Below, piece after piece: positions 37,360 through 45,530 of a DNA stretch of 62,054 nt. The DNA is taken from assembly GCF_014196055.1 (NCBI RefSeq), contig NZ_JACICY010000004.1:1-62054 (forward strand), given 5' to 3'. Position 1 is the first letter of the stretch, and each line of letters starts with the position of its first letter. The notes below the pieces were generated by a model that was not told the origin of the DNA, did not search any database, and worked only from the letters and a program-made list of their open reading frames with translations. The position numbers and the translations under genes were made by a program. Origin of the DNA: Novosphingobium hassiacum (GTDB taxonomy: Bacteria; Pseudomonadota; Alphaproteobacteria; Sphingomonadales; Sphingomonadaceae).

Positions 37360-37991
37360 ATGGGACATTCGGATCTTGATGTTGCGGTACACGACCGGCT
37401 TCCGTGGAACGCTGGCCAGAACATAGGGCCAAAACGACCGCTCAGGAGGCGGGATATTTGGGCAATCCGCTTCTATCTGGACGAGCACAAACGGCTTCGG
37501 GACCGCGCCCTGTTTGACCTTGCAATCGACAGCAAGCTCAGAGGCTGCGATCTGGTAAAGCTCCGCATCGGCGATCTGGTTAGTGGCGGCCACATCCGAA
37601 ATCGCGCAACGGTCATCCAGCAGAAGACCTCTCGACCTGTGCAGTTTGAAATCATGGCCCAAACTCGAAGTACGCTTGAGCGCTGGCTTGAACGCAGGGG
37701 CGGACGCTAAACGATTTCGTGTTTCCGAGCAGGATCGATTACCTTGGCCATGTCAGCACCAGGCAGTACGCTCGCCTGGTCGATGAGTGGGTTTCGGTGG
37801 TTGGCCTCGACAGGCGCGATTATGGCACCCACTCTGTGCGACGGACGAAGGCTGCCCTGATCTACAAATCGACCGGCAATCTTAGAGCAGTCCAGATCTT
37901 GTTAAGCCACACAAACATCCAGAACACTGTCCGTTACCTCGGCGTCGACGTGGACGACGCAATCACGCTGTCCGAGCGCACGGAAATCTGA
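37360..37991 (+). pseudogene. Frameshifted tyrosine recombinase (short integrase)
   Basis: The start ATG 37360 has a good CAGGAGA site 6 bases upstream. The first part (LPWNAGQNIG, RALFDLAIDSKLRGCDLVKL with the first catalytic Arg) is in frame until ERRGG at ~37704. The rest (TLNDFVFPSR, then YGTHSVRRTKAAL with His/Arg, and LLSHTNIQNTVRYLGV with His and Tyr) continues in the -1 frame to 37991. Restoring one base in ggacg at ~37704 would give an intact ~210-residue protein of the kind common in alphaproteobacteria. The shift points to inactivation. It marks the left edge of the island-like region. Confidence 0.85.
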
Positions 37992-38434
37992 GCAAACATG
38001 CGGTAGGTTTGAAGGAGCCCGGCAGACCTGCCGCTCTGTGAACCAAGGGCGGGTTTCAATTAGCCCAATTTGGGGCTGGAAGGTCCGGGTTTGCGGCGGC
38101 TCCGGACGGTGAGCTAAATGAGTCTGAGTCGGCGAGTGTCGAACACATAAACCTGTTCAGTGACTTCATGGCAGATGAAAACTTATTCTATATTCTACCA
38201 ATTATATTCTATTTGAATTGCAGTTGTAAACGGGTTATGTGAAATAGCATAAGTAATATTTATAATACATTCCATAATGCGAGTTTATTTAATAATATTA
38301 TACAGATTCATAGTCGCGATATAGTTGAAAAGAGCCTAATACTATTTCAAACCTCATTTTTCTATAAATGCAAAAAATATTGCAGCATTTTATAGATGAA
38401 AATTACGCACGAGCTTTTCGCGCCCATTTTTGCG
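37992..38434. other. A/T-rich intergenic region
   Basis: This stretch is markedly richer in A+T than its surroundings, especially 38160-38400, with no gene. An imperfect inverted repeat at 38361-38396 (tctataaatgca against tgcagcattttataga) lies just past the stop of the papain-like peptidase gene and could help terminate it. Confidence 0.4.
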
Positions 38435-40039
38435 CTAGTCGTATGTACGTAGACGAAGCACTGCCGCGGACGCACTGCCCTTTTCGCGCTTTGAGAGCGC
38501 GCTGCGCAATCCCGATAGAAACTCTCGCTCGGTCGAATAGTCGCTTTTCGTGGCCTCAAAAAGCGGGCCGGATGACGAAAGAGCAATGATCATTTCGTCG
38601 CCGAACGGTGCGCCGACCTGGAAGCGGGTTTCTTCGGCGCCGCCAAGACCGATTGTCACCGGCTTCGACCCTACATTGCCGCGAAAGAGCTTAACAGCGC
38701 TGCCATCTGCTTGAAGATAGATGACGCTCAGCCAAGGTCGCTCGGCGGATGCGTTTGCCCTGATGCCGAAAATGTCTCCGGATTTCATTGCGATCGGATC
38801 GCCCGTCAAAGCCTTACGGTCTGGACTAGCGAGCGCGACCTTCACGCCCTCTAGCGATAATGCGTCCGACAGGGTAAGTTCGGCCTCGCATTGGGGCCAG
38901 TGACGAACCCTTACGTCCCAGGCGACGCGCTTGTTCAAAGCAAATGCGTCCTTGCGCAAAGCGGCAACTTCAGCCTCATCGCCGCCAAAACCATTGACTG
39001 TAAGCTGCTCACCGTTCCGCACGGCCGTGACTTTGCCGCAAGTAAGCGCCGCAGCTTTGCTTTCGAACGTGGTGTAAGCGTCAACGACTTGGGGCAGCGA
39101 AGCTTTGTCGACTGGCACTATGTTTGGCGCAGCCTTTGGCAGGGCCTGAGGGAGCATCTTCATCGCATAGGCTTCGCCTACAAGCAGGCCGAATGTGGTA
39201 TAATCGATCCATGCATAGCCTGCATCGCCCCAGTGCGTGCCCCATGAATTGATAACGCGGAAAGCTTGCCGGGCTTCGTCGTAGCCCACAACTGCCATGG
39301 CATGCCAATTCGTATTCTCAGGCTGCTCATGGCGATAGACCGTATCGCCCTTCAAAGCCTTGAAATCCGCCATCACCGGCATGGCAAAGACGACCGGTTC
39401 CCCACGTGATGCCGCACCCTTGATATCGTCAAGCACGACTTTTGAACCGTCGGCACGCCTGGAGCGAGAGATAGCTCGCCAGTCTGAAAGTCTTGCGGCT
39501 TTGGCTTTGTCGATGATGGTTGGGGGTGCGGGAATTGCACAGCGCGCGATGTCGTCCGGAAAATCGGAAAGCGCGACTGAGCCTTCGCTCTGTAGCAGTT
39601 TGAGCGCGTCGACGATGCGAATGGCACGGTCGCATGCACTGCCGGGCTTGCGCAGTCGGTTGTAGACGTAAGCAGGGCTCATGGGATCGGATTTTGCGGA
39701 TTTATCGGCAGCGCCATCGGCCAGGAGAAAGGAATAGGCCGCATAAGTCGTCGCCCATGCGACGCAGTTCGGCTGCGCTCCTTGATATCCCGGTTTGGGA
39801 AAGAGCGGTGCCAGATCAACTTGCTTGGGAAGGAACGCTCTAAATTGGCCCACTTTTGGCAAAGCTTCGTAATCTGCAGCGGCGATCGGCTCGGCCCCTG
39901 TCATGAACACAAGCGCTTCATTGTCAGCTTGTGCCGAGGCAGAATTGGGCTGCAGACTGCCCAAGGCCAGAGCGACTAGTACGCCCTGACAGGTTGCCGG
40001 AACCTTGAGCAGCGGTATTTTCACTTCCGAAATCCCCAA
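38435..40039 (-). CDS. Secreted papain-family (C1) cysteine peptidase with C-terminal extension
   Basis: The 534-residue protein has a signal peptide (~1-37, ending SASA-QA). The peptidase domain (~75-285) keeps the catalytic triad: Cys92 in GAQPNCVAWATTYA, His246 in NWHAMAVVGYD and Asn264 in VINSWGTHWGDAGYAWIDY. The usual oxyanion Gln is in GYQGAQPN. The C-terminal ~200 residues contain a beta-rich segment (RPWLSVIYLQADGSAVKLF) resembling DUF4384, the module also present on the neighbouring metacaspase-like protein. It is expected to act in the periplasm or outside the cell. It lies 16 bp downstream of the caspase-FGE gene on the same strand, so the three - strand genes form an operon. Confidence 0.85.
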   Translation of the reverse strand: MGISEVKIPLLKVPATCQGVLVALALGSLQPNSASAQADNEALVFMTGAEPIAAADYEALPKVGQFRAFLPKQVDLAPLFPKPGYQGAQPNCVAWATTYAAYSFLLADGAADKSAKSDPMSPAYVYNRLRKPGSACDRAIRIVDALKLLQSEGSVALSDFPDDIARCAIPAPPTIIDKAKAARLSDWRAISRSRRADGSKVVLDDIKGAASRGEPVVFAMPVMADFKALKGDTVYRHEQPENTNWHAMAVVGYDEARQAFRVINSWGTHWGDAGYAWIDYTTFGLLVGEAYAMKMLPQALPKAAPNIVPVDKASLPQVVDAYTTFESKAAALTCGKVTAVRNGEQLTVNGFGGDEAEVAALRKDAFALNKRVAWDVRVRHWPQCEAELTLSDALSLEGVKVALASPDRKALTGDPIAMKSGDIFGIRANASAERPWLSVIYLQADGSAVKLFRGNVGSKPVTIGLGGAEETRFQVGAPFGDEMIIALSSSGPLFEATKSDYSTEREFLSGLRSALSKREKGSASAAVLRLRTYD

Positions 40040-40055
40040 ATGTCAGATGCCAAGA

Positions 40056-41663
40056 CTATTGGCCAACTTCATCGGCGTTCAGATCTCGGACCACGCGCAA
40101 ACCGGAATCGTCGCGCTTACGCCCGCCACCTATGGCCAGTCGGTTTGCTGTTCGAAGCTCTGCCGGCGTGCTTTGAAATGATCCGCCGCGCACGATACGC
40201 GCCTTGCACGCGGCATCGCTGCAGCCGGTGGTCCATTCCCATGCGTTGCCAACCATCTGGTATAGCCCAAACGCATTCGGCGGATAGGCCGTCACCGCTT
40301 CAGGATATCCGCGATATGGAGAGGTTGCCGACCCGCGATAGCTGGCGGTCTGATCGTAATTTGCATCGCTTGGCGCAATCTCATCGCCCCAAGGGAAAAC
40401 TGAATGAGAATTCGCGCGGGCTGCATATTCCCATTCCAGTTCGGTTGGCACCCGATAGGGCAAGCCGGACTGTACAGATAGCCACGCGACATATGCCTGC
40501 GCGTCGTCGAAGCCAATTCCCGTTGCTGGCAGCAATGGGTTCGGGTTTTCCTTCGACCAATCCGCAACCGCGCGACAGGCGCGATCTCTGACGCAGGCAG
40601 CCCATTCGCTAATCGTGACTTCGAACACACTTACCGCAAACGGCCGCTCGATCTGCATTTGCCGTTGTATTGGTTCGTCCGCACCGCGGCCAGGCTCGCT
40701 CGCCGTCGAGCCAATCGTCGCAGAACCAGCGGGGACCACCTTCAGGTATGGGCAATTTGCGCAATCGTAAAAGCGATCCTGGGCGTTTGCATCGCACGAG
40801 ACAAAACAGGGTGGCGCGCCCTGCAAGCCGTAGTCGAATGTGGGCTTCTGTAGCGTCTTTCCGCTCTTGAGACCGGCAACCGCTACGCGATCGGAGGTTC
40901 GCTTCAACGCATCGGCTATGTTCTGCAACGGGCGACGAACTTCTTCCGCCAAAATTCGAGAAAAGGCGCCGTTATCGAAGGCGACTTGATCCGCGCTTGT
41001 CGAGAACGCGACGAGGTACCCCTGATCTGGTCGTAAAGCCGTGTCGGATTCACGCACGATGCGGCGCAAACCTTTGCTGCCCACCACGCCGCTACTTGAT
41101 TTTGCAGCTTCGGAGACCATTACAGGGTCCCGTGCAATCTCAGGCGGCGCGTCAAGAACGTTCCGGCACATGTCCAGCACGATGAGGATGTTCTTCGCGC
41201 CTGAACTTAGAAGATCGCGTGTAAGGCGCGCGCGCGTGAGCGAAACGTGATCGCGGCTCAACTGCGAAGGCGCGTCTACCGGGAGAAGTACGAGATCCCC
41301 ATAGCTCGTAAGCGCGGCGCCATGACCCGAGAAATAGAGGACGCCGAAGGCGTCAGGCCCGGCGTTGCGTAACGCTTGTCGAAACTCTGCAATCTTCTCT
41401 CGCATCTGGACAAGATCCAGGTCGCGATAGGCTTGAACGGGGCCGGTGCCGGTCGAATTGACAAAGCCGGTTGTCGACAACGCAGAAGCCATCCGGTCCC
41501 CATCGCTCGCTGTCACAGCGAGTTTGTCGAACTGCCGATAGTTGCCGTTCGCAATGACCAGCGCCAGCCTTGGGGTACTGGCCGCAGCCTGCGCAATCCC
41601 GACCTGTCCGACCGAACAAATCAACCATCCGATAATCAGGCAGAAGCGATGCAGGACTCTCAT
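40056..41663 (-). CDS. Secreted caspase-like peptidase fused to an FGE/SUMF1-type domain
   Basis: Start ATG 41663 gives 535 residues with a signal peptide (~1-28, GIAQAAAS). The caspase (C14) domain spans ~30-240, with the catalytic pair His114 in YFSGHGA and Cys166 in LIVLDMCRN. A linker with a CxxC-like CANC at 301-304 leads to an FGE-sulfatase domain (~305-530): FEVTISEWAACV, then YRVPTELEWEYAARA and GNAWEWTTG, then RIVRGGSF. The two Cys residues that make formylglycine in true FGEs are absent (the segment after GGSF reads QSTPAELRTANRL), so this part is probably a binding or scaffold fold. Its ATG shares one base with the stop of the upstream gene. Confidence 0.88.
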   Translation of the reverse strand: MRVLHRFCLIIGWLICSVGQVGIAQAAASTPRLALVIANGNYRQFDKLAVTASDGDRMASALSTTGFVNSTGTGPVQAYRDLDLVQMREKIAEFRQALRNAGPDAFGVLYFSGHGAALTSYGDLVLLPVDAPSQLSRDHVSLTRARLTRDLLSSGAKNILIVLDMCRNVLDAPPEIARDPVMVSEAAKSSSGVVGSKGLRRIVRESDTALRPDQGYLVAFSTSADQVAFDNGAFSRILAEEVRRPLQNIADALKRTSDRVAVAGLKSGKTLQKPTFDYGLQGAPPCFVSCDANAQDRFYDCANCPYLKVVPAGSATIGSTASEPGRGADEPIQRQMQIERPFAVSVFEVTISEWAACVRDRACRAVADWSKENPNPLLPATGIGFDDAQAYVAWLSVQSGLPYRVPTELEWEYAARANSHSVFPWGDEIAPSDANYDQTASYRGSATSPYRGYPEAVTAYPPNAFGLYQMVGNAWEWTTGCSDAACKARIVRGGSFQSTPAELRTANRLAIGGGRKRDDSGLRVVRDLNADEVGQ

Positions 41664-42220
41664 TATTTTGTACGCTTTCGGAACAGAATTTGGGTTACCG
41701 TCTGATCTGCGCCATTGATCTGAAGGACGGCATCGTAAGCCTTGATCGCGGAAAAGCGGTCGGTGGGCTGACGCTTGAGCAAGCGTCCCACGAACGAGAA
41801 AAATCCGCGGCTCTTCTGACAATACTCTGATCTGGAGATGTTGCCCCCGGAAGCCTTGATCTCTTCCAGCCATCGCCCGATCAACGCAGGGGCATCACTG
41901 TCACCTAGCCACGGCACGGCAAAATCAAGCGACACAGTGTCTTTCGCTATCTTCAGCTTGTGCGAAAACTCCCGGTCGAACTTGCTCGCATCCATATTCA
42001 AACGACTGATCTTGATATCGGCATTTTCAATCGGCCGTTCACATCGGGCAGGATTGACGACGGGCGCTGCCATCGGCTTGGGCTGACCTTGCAAGATCAC
42101 GACGCCGCGTTTGACAGCGCCGGGCTCTGCAGGCTTCGATGCTTCGGATTGCTGCGCATTTGTAGCGGAGGGCGAAACAGTCAGGCAAAATGCAACACTC
42201 AAGGCAATGGCAGTTTTCAT
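41663..42220 (-). CDS. Small secreted protein of unknown function, first gene of the caspase/papain operon
   Basis: Starting at ATG 42220, the 185-residue product has a signal peptide (KTAIALSVAFCLTVSPSATNA). The mature part contains two conserved-looking Cys (PARCERP and SEYCQKS) and no domain I recognise. Its stop overlaps the caspase-FGE start by one base, indicating tight co-expression. The frame extends to 42331, but that would cross the divergent promoter region. It may be a partner, substrate or inhibitor of the neighbouring peptidases; there is no direct evidence. Confidence 0.7.
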   Translation of the reverse strand: MKTAIALSVAFCLTVSPSATNAQQSEASKPAEPGAVKRGVVILQGQPKPMAAPVVNPARCERPIENADIKISRLNMDASKFDREFSHKLKIAKDTVSLDFAVPWLGDSDAPALIGRWLEEIKASGGNISRSEYCQKSRGFFSFVGRLLKRQPTDRFSAIKAYDAVLQINGADQTVTQILFRKRTK

Positions 42221-42243
42221 GGACGCACTGTCTCTATAGCTTG

Positions 42244-42287
42244 GCAAACCTCCCCAGCCGCCGAGGCAACTAGTGCAAAAGGTTTGC
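42244..42287. promoter_or_regulatory. Inverted repeat in the divergent caspase promoter region
   Basis: GCAAACCT (42244-42251) and AGGTTTGC (42280-42287) form a perfect 8+8 inverted repeat with a 28-base spacer. It lies in the ~130 bases separating the - strand papain/caspase operon from the + strand metacaspase gene. It could be a shared operator controlling both directions. Confidence 0.35.
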
Positions 42288-42352
42288 GTCGTCTTTGTCA
42301 CGAGGTTTATGGATTGGTGAAATCCATGCAATCAAAAACTAAGGAAGTGGCA

Positions 42353-44035
42353 GTGATCAGCACCAAGGCGAGAATCGCTGTCCGGCTTTTAATAGGTTTC
42401 TTTATGATTTCCGTCCCGGTTGCCGCCCATGCAGAAGTGCGCGCACTTCTTGTCGGGGTCTCGCAATTTTCGTCTCCCGTGATTTCTGACCTCGAAGGCC
42501 CCGCCAACGATCTTTCATCGATGGAAGATTTGGCACGCAAAGAAGGTGCAAGCGATGTCACTGTCTTGCGTGATGGAAACGTGACCCGCACAACAGTCGA
42601 GACCGCTCTGCATGCTTTAGGTCTAAGATCGCGGCCAGGCGACTGGATCTTGTTTTATTACTCCGGGCATGGCGCGCAGGCCGAAGCCAAAGTCAAAGGG
42701 ACCCGGGACGGCGATTTCGATCAATTCCTGCCACTGGCGGGGTTTGACCCCGAAAATCAGGACCCAGAACGATTTATCGTAGACAAGGACATCTACGGAT
42801 GGCTGTCACGCTATGTTCTGCCAGATGTCCAGATCCTGATGATCGCTGACACCTGCCATTCGGGCACGTTGCACCGCTCGGTCGATACGCGTTCCTACAG
42901 GTTTACCCCTCGCCTCGCCCTGCGTGCGGTATCTTCCCAACTACAACTGGTATCGCGGCCAGGTCCGAAGTTTCCGGCGGTGTTGAATTATCAGGACAGG
43001 AACACTCTCCCAGGCGACGCGGCGGAGCGGGAGGATCTGTCGAACCTGATCTATATTGCCGCATCCCAGGACGAAGAGCTTGCACAAGAAATGCCGATGC
43101 CGACTGAAGAGGGGCCTTCGCGCGGCCTGCTCACTTACGCGTTCGAGCAGGGCCTGACCGAGCGTGGTGCTGACGGCAAAACTTTACTTGCGGATCTGGA
43201 CGCAGACGGGTCCGTCAGCGCTGCTGAAATATCCATATATGTGGATGGCCAAGTGCGGACGCTGACGGGGCAACGTCAGCGTCCAAAGACGTCCTACGTC
43301 AATGGTAAGGAGGTGACCCGACTGTTTGCGTCCTCCAATGTTCAAGCGACACGACCGGTGAGCACGCCGCTGCCCGGCATATTTGCGCAAGATAGACGCG
43401 CAACAGCCATGCTGTCCTCACCAGCCGCAACCTGGAAAGTTATGGATTCAGCGCAGGATGCCGATTTTGTGTGGGACTATGCTGCCGGTGCGCTCATCCG
43501 CCGATCAGGTGACGTTGTCGCATCGCAAGTGAATTCAACTGCAAAACTGATCGGCGTTTTCGACAAATGGAGCGCGCTCGAAAACCTTCGGCCCATGATC
43601 AACGAAGCGCGCGCGCAACTGGCCATCTCGCCACTTCGGGATGGCGCCCGTTATGTCGCCGGAACTTCCGTAAAAATCAGACTTCGCTCATCAGCGACAC
43701 TGAAGCAAGGTGCTTACGCGACGGTTTTCAATGTCGCTTCGGACGGAACCGTTCAGCGCATCTTTCCGGTCGACGAAGCAGACGGCAAGGGGCAGCTTCA
43801 ATCCGATGGTGTCCTCTTGTTGATCGAGGCGCAGGTTGTAGAACCATTTGGAGTCGATCACGTCGTAGCTGTGGTTTCGGAAGCCGAGCAGACCGAGTTC
43901 CGGCTATTCTTGCAAACACTCGAGGGGCAACGCAGCTTCGGCAAGGTGGTTGAGCCGATAAAGCGCATTCTGGCTGCTGCTCCGGGCCGAAGCAGCGTTT
44001 CTATTGCCGAGATATATACAGGTGACCGGCCCTAG
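42353..44035 (+). CDS. Secreted metacaspase-like protein with EF-hand loop and DUF4384-like C-terminus
   Basis: I choose GTG 42353 (560 residues): it follows AAGGAAG by 5 bases and gives a compact signal peptide ending in AAHA. ATG 42326 is the alternative. The C14 domain (~30-330) has His106 in YYSGHGAQ and Cys168 in ADTCHSGTL, the standard caspase dyad. Residues 281-292 (DLDADGSVSAAE) fit an EF-hand calcium loop exactly. The C-terminal region (~400-555; KIRLRSSATLKQGAYATVF, then VQRIFPVDE and GVDHVVAVVS) resembles DUF4384. It is divergent from the papain/caspase-FGE operon and convergent with the LuxR gene. Confidence 0.88.
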   Translation: MISTKARIAVRLLIGFFMISVPVAAHAEVRALLVGVSQFSSPVISDLEGPANDLSSMEDLARKEGASDVTVLRDGNVTRTTVETALHALGLRSRPGDWILFYYSGHGAQAEAKVKGTRDGDFDQFLPLAGFDPENQDPERFIVDKDIYGWLSRYVLPDVQILMIADTCHSGTLHRSVDTRSYRFTPRLALRAVSSQLQLVSRPGPKFPAVLNYQDRNTLPGDAAEREDLSNLIYIAASQDEELAQEMPMPTEEGPSRGLLTYAFEQGLTERGADGKTLLADLDADGSVSAAEISIYVDGQVRTLTGQRQRPKTSYVNGKEVTRLFASSNVQATRPVSTPLPGIFAQDRRATAMLSSPAATWKVMDSAQDADFVWDYAAGALIRRSGDVVASQVNSTAKLIGVFDKWSALENLRPMINEARAQLAISPLRDGARYVAGTSVKIRLRSSATLKQGAYATVFNVASDGTVQRIFPVDEADGKGQLQSDGVLLLIEAQVVEPFGVDHVVAVVSEAEQTEFRLFLQTLEGQRSFGKVVEPIKRILAAAPGRSSVSIAEIYTGDRP

Positions 44036-44061
44036 GGCAGTTTATTCTCAGCCGGTAGCAA

Positions 44062-45183
44062 TCAGTTCACAATCGATGCAAGCAAGCGCATCAGGGCTGC
44101 TTCGTTGGAACAATCCGCCTTGCTGAGCAGCGACTTGATCTGGCCGCGCAGAGTATCAGGCGTTACCTCACGCTCTGAAGCGATGCTTGCACGACCCTGC
44201 CCGTTGAACAGGCGCATGGCGATGTCCGCTTCGGCAGACGAAAATCCGTAGAGCATCTGCAAAAATCCGGTAATTCCGGCTCGGTCGCGGCTGGGTGCCC
44301 TTGTGATCAGGATGGCCTGTGGCGGTAAGCCGAACTGCCATGGCTGGCGCGGAAGGCGGAACCCTTCAAAAAACAAAGGCGCTTCATCGTTTTCGGCGCC
44401 GATGCTGGTGCGGACATGCGGGTGTCCGTGCAAATCGGTCAGCATTTCGCAACAATATTTGAGCGAGAAAGGGCTACCCGCCGCGTGGAGTTCTCCGGCA
44501 ACCAGCCGCACTTTTCCGCTTCGCACGAGTTCTTCCGCCTTTAAGGTCAGTGCCCGCACATGACCGCGGCCATCAAGGATGAAGGCGGTCGTTTCCATGG
44601 CCTCGAATGTACCGGCCAGAAGCCTGGCCTGGTCGTTCTCAAGACGCTCCTGAAGCCGTACGGCACGGCGAGCACTCTCAGCCGCGTGACCAAACCGACG
44701 GCGCTGCGCGGGGCGTGTGCGCCCATCCTTGCGCGATCGCAAAATCGCCAACCCTATCAATCCACGATTGTCGATCACCAGATTGGTCTGGCAGCCGTTC
44801 GGAATATCGAGCTCAGCGCAGAAATCGACATAGTTTCGCGAAGTCAGTTGCGGGATAACTGCGTCGTAGTGCTCCTCGTGCAGCACCGGATCGTAAGCTC
44901 CCCGTCCAATATTCACGTCATTGGCTGCGATGCGGTAGTTTGTTTCGGGAGACGCCCCGCCGGCGTCCAGCGAGCGCAGGATATCATGCTCGGAAAAACC
45001 CGTGACAAGATTGAAGGGCATTGTCCGGTCAGCACCGATGCCGATCAACTGACCGTGCGAAGACCCCGTGGCATTAGCCATGGCGTCCAGGGCGTGGAGC
45101 CACAGAGCCGGATTGACGGCAGCAGACAAGAACAATTCGTCCCAATCGGGATCAGCGATGTCAGCTTCTCTAAGCGGCGGCAT
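44062..45183 (-). CDS. LuxR-type transcriptional regulator with a large unknown N-terminal domain
   Basis: The 373-residue protein ends in a LuxR/GerE helix-turn-helix (~310-370; LYGFSSAEADIAMRLFNGQG, then LRGQIKSLLSKADCSNEAAL). The N-terminal ~300 residues are not an autoinducer-binding or receiver domain I recognise. A PAS-like section (ETTAFILDGRGHVRALTLKA) lies in the middle, as in several sphingomonad LuxR proteins. It sits between the metacaspase gene and the divergent outer-membrane protein gene and is the only regulator in the cluster, so it is the likely controller. Confidence 0.8.
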   Translation of the reverse strand: MPPLREADIADPDWDELFLSAAVNPALWLHALDAMANATGSSHGQLIGIGADRTMPFNLVTGFSEHDILRSLDAGGASPETNYRIAANDVNIGRGAYDPVLHEEHYDAVIPQLTSRNYVDFCAELDIPNGCQTNLVIDNRGLIGLAILRSRKDGRTRPAQRRRFGHAAESARRAVRLQERLENDQARLLAGTFEAMETTAFILDGRGHVRALTLKAEELVRSGKVRLVAGELHAAGSPFSLKYCCEMLTDLHGHPHVRTSIGAENDEAPLFFEGFRLPRQPWQFGLPPQAILITRAPSRDRAGITGFLQMLYGFSSAEADIAMRLFNGQGRASIASEREVTPDTLRGQIKSLLSKADCSNEAALMRLLASIVN

Positions 45184-45530
45184 CCAGCACCAGTTGTTGT
45201 CGGAACTGCTTGTAATGGTGTTGTCTAGTTTACGCCCGCACGCCGAACAAGCAGCAAATAGCCATAGGTGACTATTTCAAAATCCAAAAATTGAGGATCG
45301 GCACCGCCCAATCCCCCTAGGGGGAGATGCACATGAGTAATGAAAATCATTAGGGGATTGCGGGAGTCCAAATTTCATAAGGCTGGTCCTCTGAAAAACA
45401 AAATGTCAGCTTACTCAGTGGGTTGAATTCGAACTCTGTGAATTGGGCAGTTCATGGAAAGATTTCGCCGAGAAGCGATATATTTACGACGGGAAATTCG
45501 GTGGATCGCACCGTGAAATGGGGGGAATAC
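45184..45530. other. Divergent intergenic region, luxR-type gene / barrel gene
   Basis: About 350 bases with no gene. It is A/T-richer than the flanking coding sequence and carries the dyads listed separately. Confidence 0.5.
45309..45360. promoter_or_regulatory. Overlapping dyads upstream of the outer-membrane protein gene
   Basis: TCCCCCTAGGGGGA (45312-45325) is a perfect 14-base palindrome. It also overlaps the left arm of a second dyad made of CAATCCCCCTA (45309-45319) and TAGGGGATTG (45351-45360). Both sit between the divergent LuxR-type gene and the barrel gene and are good candidates for the regulator's binding site. Confidence 0.4.

Noticed and set aside
37360..37991. Programmed frameshift in the tyrosine recombinase
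   Set aside because: No slippery heptamer or downstream structure is apparent at ggacg, and the other recombinase at the island edge is also broken, so simple mutation is preferred.
40056..41663. Formylglycine-generating (sulfatase-activating) enzyme function
   Set aside because: The FGE-like domain lacks the Cys pair needed for catalysis, and no sulfatase gene is nearby.
41960..42352. Upstream extension of the metacaspase-like gene
   Set aside because: It would be antisense to the small secreted gene and cross the divergent promoter; the signal peptide after GTG 42353 and its ribosome-binding site fix the start.
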